Source: Streptomyces xanthophaeus
GTDB taxonomy: Bacteria > Actinomycetota > Actinomycetes > Streptomycetales > Streptomycetaceae
Assembly (NCBI RefSeq): GCF_000725805.1
Contig: NZ_JOFT01000018.1
Location: 62,001 to 126,000 of the forward strand
DNA: 64,000 nt
Direction of reading: 5' to 3'
The notes below the pieces were generated by a model, which was not told the DNA's origin, did not search any database, and worked only from the letters and a program-made list of their open reading frames with translations. Positions 26,093 to 33,537 of this stretch are shown here, piece after piece. Position 1 is the first letter of the stretch. Each line of letters opens with the position of its first letter. Position numbers and translations under genes: made by a program.

Positions 26093-26689
26093 CTATCGAG
26101 TTGTGCGGAGATTCGAACGGCGATCCGAACGGAGGTTGGGGCGGGGGTCCGGACGCAGATCGGGCCGGAGGTCCGGGCGGAGGTCCGCCGCGAAGATCGC
26201 GGAGGCCGCCTTGAGCACCTCGTTGGCTTGCCTCAGCTGCTCCACCTCGCGGCGCAGCCGGTGCAGTTCCGCCCGTTCGCGTCCGGACAGCGTCCCCTCG
26301 TCGCCGCCGGTGCGGTCCGTCCGGGGAGCGGGCGCCGTGCCGGGGGTCCGGCCGGTGCCCGGGACGGGCTGCTCCGGCGCCGCTCTGGGGCGGCCGACCG
26401 GCTCGTACGGGGTTCCGCGCGCTTCCAGTTCCTTGCCGACGCGGTGCCAGTGACGGGTCCACACGGTGGTGTCGCCGTCGCAGGCGGCGACGTAGGCGAG
26501 GGTGACTTTCAGTGATGGCTTGTGCAAACCGCGTGCCGCCTCGGAGAGCGTGGCGACGGAGTAGTGGGCGCGTTTCGCCATGACGCGGTAGGACGGGTTT
26601 CCGGCCTGGCGCCGGAGGGCGCGCAGGGCATGGGCGAATTCTTCCAGCGGTCCGGCCGTGGGATCGAGTAACCGTTCTGGCCTGGCCAT
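26093..26689 (-). CDS. Cluster-situated XRE-like regulator with IS3 OrfA-like tail and a TTA codon
   Basis: A 198-residue protein. Residues about 15-90 look like an XRE-type helix-turn-helix of streptomycetes (FAHALRALRRQAGNPSYRVM, then HYSVATLSEAARG). A Pro-rich linker follows. Residues about 140-172 (LHRLRREVEQLR, then ANEVLKAASAIFAAD) resemble the leucine-zipper end of IS3-family OrfA transposase proteins, and the tail is a run of D/N-L-R-P repeats from 12-bp tandem repeats. The ATG at 26689 has AGGGGGGA just upstream. Codon 7 is TTA (26669-26671), so translation probably depends on bldA tRNA. Its place between two divergent operons suggests it controls the pathway. Confidence 0.7.
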   Translation of the reverse strand: MARPERLLDPTAGPLEEFAHALRALRRQAGNPSYRVMAKRAHYSVATLSEAARGLHKPSLKVTLAYVAACDGDTTVWTRHWHRVGKELEARGTPYEPVGRPRAAPEQPVPGTGRTPGTAPAPRTDRTGGDEGTLSGRERAELHRLRREVEQLRQANEVLKAASAIFAADLRPDLRPDLRPDPRPNLRSDRRSNLRTTR

Positions 26690-27105
26690 ATTCCCCCCTG
26701 GGGAGTCGATCATCTCGGTGGAGCGCGCGATCGGGAACCCACGGAACGGCTGTTGGCTGATCGCGGGCGCGGCGGTACAACCCCCCCGTCGGTCGACGTG
26801 GTCGGCATACAACCTCCGCAAGGGGCCATCGTGGAAATTGGTACATGTCACTGACATATCGATCAAGTGAGCATCCGGGAAATCAGGCCATACAGCGGTC
26901 GTGTCGACCGGTTTCGTCCGATCCCTGACCATGCAGGGATCTCCACCCCCGCGTTCCGCTTCTCCCCTGCTCCCTTCCCGCCATGCCCTCCGGTTGTACA
27001 GGAGTGCACCCGGGCTGCGCCCCGTACAACCGTCCCCCCTCGTGTACAACTCCGCGGCTCTGCAAGATCGGTCCACGTCAGGCGAAAGGGCCGGAACGGA
27101 CGGGA
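26690..27105. promoter_or_regulatory. Central divergent control region of the cluster with repeated GTACAAC motifs
   Basis: These 416 bp separate the regulator gene from the aminomutase operon and hold no gene. GTACAAC-type motifs occur at 26775-26782 (GTACAACC), 26807-26814 (ATACAACC), 26992-26999 (GGTTGTAC), 27024-27031 (GTACAACC) and 27044-27050 (GTACAAC). The copies at 26992 and 27024 form an inverted pair. A 13-bp palindrome ATGTCACTGACAT lies at 26845-26857. Clustering near both genes fits operators for the neighbouring regulator. This is inference and no promoter hexamers were assigned. Confidence 0.5.
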
Positions 27106-28512
27106 ATGGGTGGCGACGCGGTGGACATAGCACGCAGCCAAGCGGAATCAACACCGCCGGAAGGCGTGTACGAGTACCGGCGCGATGAACTCGTCGAGCC
27201 GGACTGGCGTCGGTTCCCCGGATGGCGGGAAGTCAGCCAGGCGCAGTGGTCCGACCCGCAGTGGCAGCGCGCCCACTGCGTCAAGGACGCCAAGGGGCTG
27301 CGCGCCGTCGTGGGGGACCTCCTCGACGAGGAGTTCTACGCGGACTGGGAGCAGGACCGGCTGTACCGGGCGACCATGTCGGTGCTCCTGCCGCCCCAAA
27401 TGATCAATACGATCGCCCCGCACGTGACCGGCTCCCGGCCGGGCGAGGTCACGAAGGCGTTCTACGACGACCCGGTACGCCGCTACATGCTGCCGGTGTT
27501 CTCCGACCGGCACCCCGAATGGCCCTCGCACCCGATGGCCAGCCGGGACTCCCTGCACGAGCAGGACATGTGGGTGGTGGAGGGGCTGACCCACCGCTAC
27601 CCGACGAAGGTGCTGGCGGAACTCCTGTCCACCTGCCCGCAGTACTGCGGGCACTGCACCCGGATGGACCTGGTCGGCAACTCCACCCCGCAGGTGACCA
27701 AGAACAAGCTGACCCTCAAGCCCGTCGACCGGGCCGAGCGGATCCTCGGCCACCTGCGCCGGTCCCCCGGCATCCGCGACGTCGTGGTGTCCGGCGGCGA
27801 CCTCGCCAATCTGCCCTGGCCCCGGCTGGAGAGCTTCCTCGCCTCACTGCTGGAGATCGAATCCATCCGGGACATCCGGCTGGCCAGCAAGGCCCTGATC
27901 GGGCTGCCGCAGTACTGGGCGTCCGCCCCCGTCCTGGAGGGCATCACCCGGATCGCCGACACGGCGCGGGCCCGGGGCGTGCAGGTCGCGCTCCACACCC
28001 ACGCCAACGCCGCCCAGCAGGTGACCCCGGCGGTCGCCGACGCGGCCCGCGCCCTGCTGGCCGCCGGACTGCGCGACGTACGCAACCAGGGCGTGCTGAT
28101 GCGCGGGGTCAACGACACCGCGCACGAGCTGCTCGACCTGTGCTTCGCACTCACCGACCACGCGGGCGTGACGCCCTACTACTTCTACATGTGCGACATG
28201 ATCCCGAACGCCGAGCACTGGCGCGTCCCGCTGCACCGGGCCCAACTGCTCCAGCGTCAGATCATGGGCTACCTCCCCGGGTTCGCCACCCCGCGCATCG
28301 TGTGCGACGTGCCCTTCGCCGGCAAGCGGTGGGTGGACCAGACCGATGCCTACGACCGGGACCTCGGCATCTCCCACTGGAGCAAGAGCTACCTGACCCC
28401 GCTGGAAGCGGCGGACCCGGACGCCCACGGCGGCTCATACCACTACTACGACCCCATCGACACCCTCCCGGCCTCCGGGCAGCGGTGGTGGCGGGAAACC
28501 CGTCAAGGGTAG
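27106..28512 (+). CDS. kamA: Lysine 2,3-aminomutase (radical SAM, PLP)
   Basis: Converts L-lysine to L-beta-lysine, the building block of the streptothricin side chain. The 468-residue protein has the radical-SAM cluster motif CPQYCGHC (CxxxCxxC), followed by GGDLANLPW, and later segments typical of KamA (HTHANAAQQ, GVLMRGVND, DVPFAGKRW). The ATG at 27106 is preferred because GGAACGGACGGGA precedes it and the upstream reading frame is not conserved-looking. It is the first gene of the rightward operon, 20 nt ahead of the cyclase gene. Arginine 2,3-aminomutase (blasticidin type) is an alternative, but the cluster context favours lysine. Confidence 0.9.
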   Translation: MGGDAVDIARSQAESTPPEGVYEYRRDELVEPDWRRFPGWREVSQAQWSDPQWQRAHCVKDAKGLRAVVGDLLDEEFYADWEQDRLYRATMSVLLPPQMINTIAPHVTGSRPGEVTKAFYDDPVRRYMLPVFSDRHPEWPSHPMASRDSLHEQDMWVVEGLTHRYPTKVLAELLSTCPQYCGHCTRMDLVGNSTPQVTKNKLTLKPVDRAERILGHLRRSPGIRDVVVSGGDLANLPWPRLESFLASLLEIESIRDIRLASKALIGLPQYWASAPVLEGITRIADTARARGVQVALHTHANAAQQVTPAVADAARALLAAGLRDVRNQGVLMRGVNDTAHELLDLCFALTDHAGVTPYYFYMCDMIPNAEHWRVPLHRAQLLQRQIMGYLPGFATPRIVCDVPFAGKRWVDQTDAYDRDLGISHWSKSYLTPLEAADPDAHGGSYHYYDPIDTLPASGQRWWRETRQG

Positions 28513-28532
28513 AGAAGGACGGTTGCACAGCC

Positions 28533-29714
28533 ATGAGCGATCCGCGCCCGCAGCGGGAGACGGTCCGGGAAGAACCTCCGGTACTGGAGGAGTGGTACCG
28601 CCGGCATCTGCGCCCCGACCTGTACGACATCAGCTCCAGCGGCGTCCACCCGTACACCTTCGCCGAGATACGCGAGATGTGCGGCATCGGACAGGACGAC
28701 CTCGACGCGATCGTCATGGACGACAGCGTCTCCCAGGGCGGCTCCGGCATCCGGCAGGCGATCGCCGACCGGTACGCGGCAGGGGACGCCGACCGGATCC
28801 TGGTCACCCACGGATCCAGCGAGGCCATCTCCCTCACCCTGAACACCCTGCTGCGGCCCGGCGACCGGGTGGTGGTCCAGGAGGGCATCTACCACTCGCT
28901 CGGCCACTACCCGCGTGAAGCGGGCTGCGAGGTGGCGGTGCTCCCGGCGGCGGCCGTGCGCGACGGGGAGATCGACCCGCAGGCGCTGGGCTCCCTGGTG
29001 ACGCCCGGAACGGCCGCGGTGATCGTCAACTTCCCGCACAACCCGAGCGGAGCGACGCTTTCGCCGCAGGGCCTCAAGGCGCTGGCGGCGGCGGTCGCGG
29101 AAGCCGGGGCGGTGCTGGTGTGGGACGCGGCGACCGCCGAGATCGCGCACCGCTGGGAAGTGCTGGCGGACCCGGGCGCGCTGTACGGGCCCGCACTGCG
29201 GACGGTGTCCTACGGGACCTTCTCCAAGACCTTCGGCCTGCCCGGACTGCGGGTCGGCTGGGCCGTCGCCGACCCGGAGCTGCTGCGGGCCACCTTCCCG
29301 CTGCGCGACCGGACCACGCTCTTCCTGTCGCCGCTGGTGGAGCTCGTCGCCGAACGGGCCATGCGCAGCGCGGACCAGCTGATCGGACTCCGGGCGGCCG
29401 AGGCGGGGCGCAACCTGGCGCACCTGCGCGGGTGGATGGCCGAGCACGAGGACCTGGTGCGCTGGCGGGAGCCGGAGGGCGGGGTGAGCGCCTTCCCGGT
29501 GTTCCGCGCCCTCGAACGCCCCGGGACGCCTCCCGGGGCGGTGGAAGAGCTGTGCCTGGAGCTCCTGGAACGCCACCGGACGCTGCTGGTGCCGGGCACG
29601 GCCTTCGGCGCGCCGCAGGGGGTCCGGCTGGGCTTCGGCGGCGGCGAGGCGGACTTCCGGGCGGGGCTGGCCGAGCTGTCGGCGTTCCTGCGCGGGCGCG
29701 GGGCCGGCCGATGA
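28533..29714 (+). CDS. orfR: PLP-dependent hydroxycapreomycidine synthase (OrfR/VioD type)
   Basis: A fold-type I aminotransferase-like enzyme of 393 residues. The PLP Lys is 232 in TFSKTFGLPGLR, Asp198 contacts the pyridine nitrogen, and NFPHNPSG at 166-173 is the family loop. VioD closes hydroxylated arginine to capreomycidine by PLP-mediated elimination and addition. The streptothricin homologue OrfR makes 4-hydroxycapreomycidine from dihydroxyarginine on the way to streptolidine. Context supports this: lysine aminomutase upstream and the arginine hydroxylase two genes downstream. The start ATG at 28533 has GAAGGA 13 nt upstream, a long spacing. The stop overlaps the next start (ATGA). Confidence 0.88.
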   Translation: MSDPRPQRETVREEPPVLEEWYRRHLRPDLYDISSSGVHPYTFAEIREMCGIGQDDLDAIVMDDSVSQGGSGIRQAIADRYAAGDADRILVTHGSSEAISLTLNTLLRPGDRVVVQEGIYHSLGHYPREAGCEVAVLPAAAVRDGEIDPQALGSLVTPGTAAVIVNFPHNPSGATLSPQGLKALAAAVAEAGAVLVWDAATAEIAHRWEVLADPGALYGPALRTVSYGTFSKTFGLPGLRVGWAVADPELLRATFPLRDRTTLFLSPLVELVAERAMRSADQLIGLRAAEAGRNLAHLRGWMAEHEDLVRWREPEGGVSAFPVFRALERPGTPPGAVEELCLELLERHRTLLVPGTAFGAPQGVRLGFGGGEADFRAGLAELSAFLRGRGAGR

Positions 29715-31594
29715 GCGCGCAGGCCGCACCGGCTCCGGCGGAGGTGTCCGGCCGGGTGGACTTCCTGGACGGATGGGAGCGGGCGGTACGGGCCCACGGG
29801 GACGCGCCCGCGCTGGTGACCCCGTCGCGCGTGCTGACCTACCGGGAGACGGACCGGCTCACCGACGCCTGGGCGGGCTCCTTCGCCGGGCGCGGCGCCG
29901 GGCCCGGGCGGATCGTGGGCCTGGCCTTCGGCGACCCGGCCGGGGCCGTGCTGGGCATGCTCGCGGCGCTCAAGAGCGGCGCCGGCTTCACGGTGCTCGA
30001 CGACCGGCTGCCGCAGCCGGCCCGGGAGGACCTAGTGCGCCGGGTCGGGGCGGTGGTGTGGGCGGGCGACGGCGAGCACGCGCCGGACGGGGCGTACGTA
30101 CCGGACGGGGCGGACACCGGGTGGACCCGGCCCACCGGCACCGGCACCGGCACCGGCGCCGGCGCTCCCGGCGAACACGACGTCGCGTACGTCCTGTTCA
30201 CCTCCGGCTCCACAGGCCGCCCCAAGGGGACGGTCGTCGAGCGCGGCTCGCTGGCACGGTTCGCGGCCTCCGTCGCCGAACGGCTGGCGCTGACCTCAGG
30301 GGACCGCTGGCTCCAGGTGGCCTCGCTCGGCTTCGACGTGGTGATCGAGGAGGTCTTCCCGGCGCTGGTCTCCGGGGCGGCGGTGGTGTGCCGGACGGAC
30401 ACCGAGCCGCTGGAGCCCGCGGAGCTGCACGCGCTGACAGGCGCGACGGGTTCGACGGTGGTGGAGCTGTCCACGCAATACTGGCTGGAGTACGCCCGCT
30501 GGCTGGAGGAGCGCGGGCTGACCACACCGCCGCGGCTGCGGACGGTGGTGGTCGGCGGCGAGCGCATGGACCCCGGGCCGTACCGGGCGTGGCAGCGCCG
30601 GCAGCCGGCCGCACTGGCCCACGTCTACGGGCTCACCGAATGCACCGTCAGCTCCACCCTGTACACCGGCCTGCTGCCCGAGGACGCCGAGGAGGTGCCG
30701 CTGGGTACGCCGCTGCGGGACGTGCTGGTGACCGTACGCCGCGACGGGCGCCCGGTGCCGGCCGGTGAGAGCGGCGAGATCCACATCGGCGGCCCCCTGG
30801 TGGCGCGGGGCTTCCTGGACGACGAGGAGGCCACGCGGCGCCGGTTCGTACCGGACCCGTACGGCGCCGGACCCGGAGCCCGGACGTACGTGACCGGCGA
30901 CGTGGGGCGGTTCGACGAGGCGGGCCTGCTGGTCTTCCTCGGCCGGGCGGACGACCAGCTCAAGATCCGCGGCCACCGGCTGGAGCCGGCGCTGGTGGAG
31001 CGCGCGCTGTGCGAGAGCCCGGACGTGGACCAGGCCGTGGTCGTTCCCGACCCGGCCACGGGCACCGCGCTGTGGGCCTTCACCGTCCCCGCCGACCAGC
31101 GGCTCTCCCCGTCGCCGGGCACGGCCCCCCGGCTCCCCGCCGCCGACCGCGACGCCCTGGTCGGCCGCCTCGCCGCGCAGCTCCCCGACTGGGCGGTCCC
31201 CCGCATCCTGCACCGGGTCGCGGAGCTCCCGAAGACCCCGCACGGCAAGGTGGACAAACGCGCCCTGGCCGCGTGGGCAGGCGCATCGGGCCACGACGCG
31301 AGCGCGGAGGTCCGGGCGCAGGCCGTTACCGAGGCGCGGGCGGAAGCCGGCCCGGACGAGGCGCTGGACACGGTGCTCGGGATGTTCCGGGACGTGCTCG
31401 CGCAGCCGCGGCTCGGGCCCGACGACAACTTCTTCGACCACGGCGGGCAGTCCCTGCTCGCCATGCGGCTGCTCGCGCGCCTGCGCGAGCACTTCCCCTC
31501 CGCAGCCGGCCTGCGGGCGAGCGCGCTGTTCTCGCTCCCGACCCCCCGGCTGCTGAGCGAGACGCTCGGCAGCCGCCGCGCCACCGAGCTGTAG
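29711..31594 (+). CDS. NRPS adenylation-thiolation didomain
   Basis: A 627-residue A-T protein translationally coupled to the cyclase gene. Adenylation motifs: A3 LFTSGSTGRPKG, A4 region with Asp in LGFDVVIEEVF, A5 VYGLTECT, A7 YVTGDVG, A8 LKIRGHRLEP, A10 HGKVDKR. The carrier site is DHGGQSLLAM with Ser581. It lies between the capreomycidine-type cyclase and the arginine hydroxylase, not with the beta-lysine chain genes, so it may activate a streptolidine precursor. The substrate is not readable by eye. A CACCGG hexanucleotide repeat (30133-30156) encodes a Thr-Gly run in an N-terminal loop. Confidence 0.85.
   Translation: MSAQAAPAPAEVSGRVDFLDGWERAVRAHGDAPALVTPSRVLTYRETDRLTDAWAGSFAGRGAGPGRIVGLAFGDPAGAVLGMLAALKSGAGFTVLDDRLPQPAREDLVRRVGAVVWAGDGEHAPDGAYVPDGADTGWTRPTGTGTGTGAGAPGEHDVAYVLFTSGSTGRPKGTVVERGSLARFAASVAERLALTSGDRWLQVASLGFDVVIEEVFPALVSGAAVVCRTDTEPLEPAELHALTGATGSTVVELSTQYWLEYARWLEERGLTTPPRLRTVVVGGERMDPGPYRAWQRRQPAALAHVYGLTECTVSSTLYTGLLPEDAEEVPLGTPLRDVLVTVRRDGRPVPAGESGEIHIGGPLVARGFLDDEEATRRRFVPDPYGAGPGARTYVTGDVGRFDEAGLLVFLGRADDQLKIRGHRLEPALVERALCESPDVDQAVVVPDPATGTALWAFTVPADQRLSPSPGTAPRLPAADRDALVGRLAAQLPDWAVPRILHRVAELPKTPHGKVDKRALAAWAGASGHDASAEVRAQAVTEARAEAGPDEALDTVLGMFRDVLAQPRLGPDDNFFDHGGQSLLAMRLLARLREHFPSAAGLRASALFSLPTPRLLSETLGSRRATEL
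30133..30162 (+). repeat. CACCGG hexanucleotide repeat in the A-T gene
   Basis: Four exact CACCGG units (30133-30156) followed by CGCCGG encode a Thr-Gly run in a loop between the N-terminal adenylation segments. The unit length keeps the frame. Confidence 0.8.
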
Positions 31595-31666
31595 CGCACA
31601 GGCAGTACACCGAGGGCCCGCGGTGATCACCGGCGGGCAGCACCCCAGACCAGAACGAGAGTTGGC

Positions 31667-32716
31667 ATGTCGAACCTCACCGACCGTACCGCCACGACCA
31701 GCGGCACCCTCGCCCACACCCTCACCCACGACGAGGCCGCCGAGACCGCCGCCCTCACGCAGGAACTCACCCGCGCCTACCCCTCCTTCGGCGACCCCGG
31801 CCTGCTGCGCGACCTGCCGCAGCTCGCGGCCCGCCTGCCGCTCGGCACCCGGCGCTTCCTGCGCGAGTTCAAGCTCGCCGACCGCCGCGGCCACGCCGTC
31901 GTCCGCGGCCACCGCTTCGACCAGGAGCGGATCGGCCCCACCCCCGCCCACTGGCGCGGCCGCAGCCGCCCCGGTCCGGAGTTCGCCGAGGAACTGCTGC
32001 TGATGCTCTACGGGGCGCTGCTCGGCGAGCCGTTCGGCTGGGCCACCCAGCAGGACGGCCACCTCGTCCACGACATCTTCCCGATCCGCCAGCACGAGAA
32101 CGACCAGCTCGGCATGGGCAGCAAGGAACTGCTCACCTGGCACACGGAGGACGCGTTCCACCCGTACCGCAGCGACTACCTGATCCTCGGCGCGCTGCGC
32201 AACCCCGACCACGTGCCCACCACCGTCGGCGAGCTGGACCTGTCCTCCCTCTCCTCCGAGGACATCGACCTGCTCTTCGAGCCGCGCTACTACATCGCTC
32301 CCGACGAGTCGCACCTGCCCAAGAACAACAGCATCGGCTCCGCCGAGGAGGCCGCCCGCTTCGCGACCATCCAGAAGATGATCGACGAGCGCCCGCTCGG
32401 CCCGCTGCTCTACGGCTCGCGCGTGGACCCGTACATGCGCCTCGACCCGTACTTCACCTCCGTTCCCGAGGACGACCCGGACGCGCGGCGCGCCTACGAC
32501 GCCCTCTTCAAGGTGATCGACTCCCAGATGCGCGAGGTCGTCGCCGACGAGGGCGACGTGCTGTTCATCGACAACCACCGCGCCGTGCACGGACGGCTGC
32601 CCTTCACCGCCCGTTACGACGGCACCGACCGCTGGCTCAAGCGGGTCTGCGTCACCACCGACCTGCGCCGCTCCCGCGAGATGCGGGCCACCGCCGACAC
32701 CCGCCTGCTGGGCTGA
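31667..32716 (+). CDS. orfP: Arginine hydroxylase, Fe(II)/2-oxoglutarate dependent (OrfP/VioC type)
   Basis: A 349-residue clavaminate-synthase-like dioxygenase. The iron triad is visible as His159 and Glu161 in TWHTEDAF and His308 in NHRAVHGR, with a downstream Arg in DRWLKRVC positioned to bind 2-oxoglutarate. VioC hydroxylates C3 of arginine. The streptothricin enzyme OrfP hydroxylates C3 and C4, feeding OrfR. Which of the two reactions applies here is inferred from the cluster type. It lies 72 nt after the A-T gene, with a GAGAG ribosome binding site before ATG 31667. Confidence 0.9.
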   Translation: MSNLTDRTATTSGTLAHTLTHDEAAETAALTQELTRAYPSFGDPGLLRDLPQLAARLPLGTRRFLREFKLADRRGHAVVRGHRFDQERIGPTPAHWRGRSRPGPEFAEELLLMLYGALLGEPFGWATQQDGHLVHDIFPIRQHENDQLGMGSKELLTWHTEDAFHPYRSDYLILGALRNPDHVPTTVGELDLSSLSSEDIDLLFEPRYYIAPDESHLPKNNSIGSAEEAARFATIQKMIDERPLGPLLYGSRVDPYMRLDPYFTSVPEDDPDARRAYDALFKVIDSQMREVVADEGDVLFIDNHRAVHGRLPFTARYDGTDRWLKRVCVTTDLRRSREMRATADTRLLG

Positions 32717-32723
32717 TCCGCCG

Positions 32724-33458
32724 GTGTCCCTCACCCTCACGGACCTGTCCCGGGACCCTGGGCTACGGCCCGAGACGGACCGGCTGACCGGCGCGAACAT
32801 GCCCGCCTTCATGAGCTGGGAATCCCCCGGCAACTGGCGCTGGCACGGCATGTACGACCACTACCCCGCCCTCCAGCTCTGCCTGGTGGACGGGGAGGGC
32901 AGGCTGGCCGCGGCGGCCAACGCGGTGCCGGTCCGCTGGGACGGCACCGCCGAGGGCCTGCCGGCCGGCACCGACGACGTCCTCGTCGAAGCGGTCGACC
33001 AGGGGCCGCCGGCCCGGCCGGACGCCCTGTGCATGCTGTCCGTCTCCATCGCGCCCGACCACCGCGCCGCGGGCCACGCCGAACGGCTGCTCACCGCCAT
33101 GCGGCAGACCGCCGCCCGCGGCGGCATGCGCGGAGTGATCGTCCCGGTACGTCCGACCCGCAAGCCCCGCTTCCCGCTGATCCCGATCGAGCAGTACGCG
33201 GCCTGGCGCCGCCCCGACGGCAGCTGCTTCGACCCGTGGCTGCGCACTCACCTGGAGTCCGGCGCCCGGCAGCTCGGGATCGCCGCCCGCTCGCTGGTCA
33301 TCCGGCAGCCGGTGGCCCGCTGGGAGGAGGAGCTCGGGCATCCGCTGCCCGGGCCGGGCGACTACCCGCTCCCGGGCGGGCTGGTGCCGCTGCGCGTGAC
33401 GGACGACGGCCAGGGCACCTACGCCGAGCCGAACGTCTGGGTCCACCACGCCCCTTGA
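32724..33458 (+). CDS. GNAT-like protein of unknown role in the cluster
   Basis: A 244-residue protein starting at GTG 32724, only 7 nt after the hydroxylase stop. The centre resembles a GNAT core: MLSVSIAPDHRAAGHAERLLTAM is positioned like the acetyl-CoA beta-strand and loop, although the usual Q/R-x-x-G-x-G/A is imperfect (HRAAGHA). The C-terminal third (IPIEQYAAWRR, then LRTHLESGARQLGIAARSLVI) is conserved-looking but unfamiliar. Its position among streptolidine genes suggests an acyl or aminoacyl transfer, perhaps in lactam formation. It is clearly distinct from the resistance acetyltransferase at 44264. Confidence 0.6.
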   Translation: MSLTLTDLSRDPGLRPETDRLTGANMPAFMSWESPGNWRWHGMYDHYPALQLCLVDGEGRLAAAANAVPVRWDGTAEGLPAGTDDVLVEAVDQGPPARPDALCMLSVSIAPDHRAAGHAERLLTAMRQTAARGGMRGVIVPVRPTRKPRFPLIPIEQYAAWRRPDGSCFDPWLRTHLESGARQLGIAARSLVIRQPVARWEEELGHPLPGPGDYPLPGGLVPLRVTDDGQGTYAEPNVWVHHAP

Positions 33459-33537
33459 GCCCCCGCTCCCCGCTCCCAGCTGCTCCCCGCTGCTCTTCCT
33501 CTCCTCTCCCGACCCCCGCAACGACCCTGGAGATTCC

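Noticed and set aside
26093..26689. An IS3 insertion sequence remnant at the regulator gene
   Set aside because: Only the C-terminal zipper resembles OrfA. No OrfB, terminal inverted repeats or target duplication were seen.
26983..27105. A longer start for the aminomutase at 26983
   Set aside because: The extra N-terminal 41 residues are not family-like, overlap the repeated GTACAAC motifs, and lack a better ribosome binding site than ATG 27106.
30296..32851. An 851-codon minus-strand frame across the A-T and hydroxylase genes
   Set aside because: It runs opposite strongly recognised genes, and its composition is that of a shadow frame.
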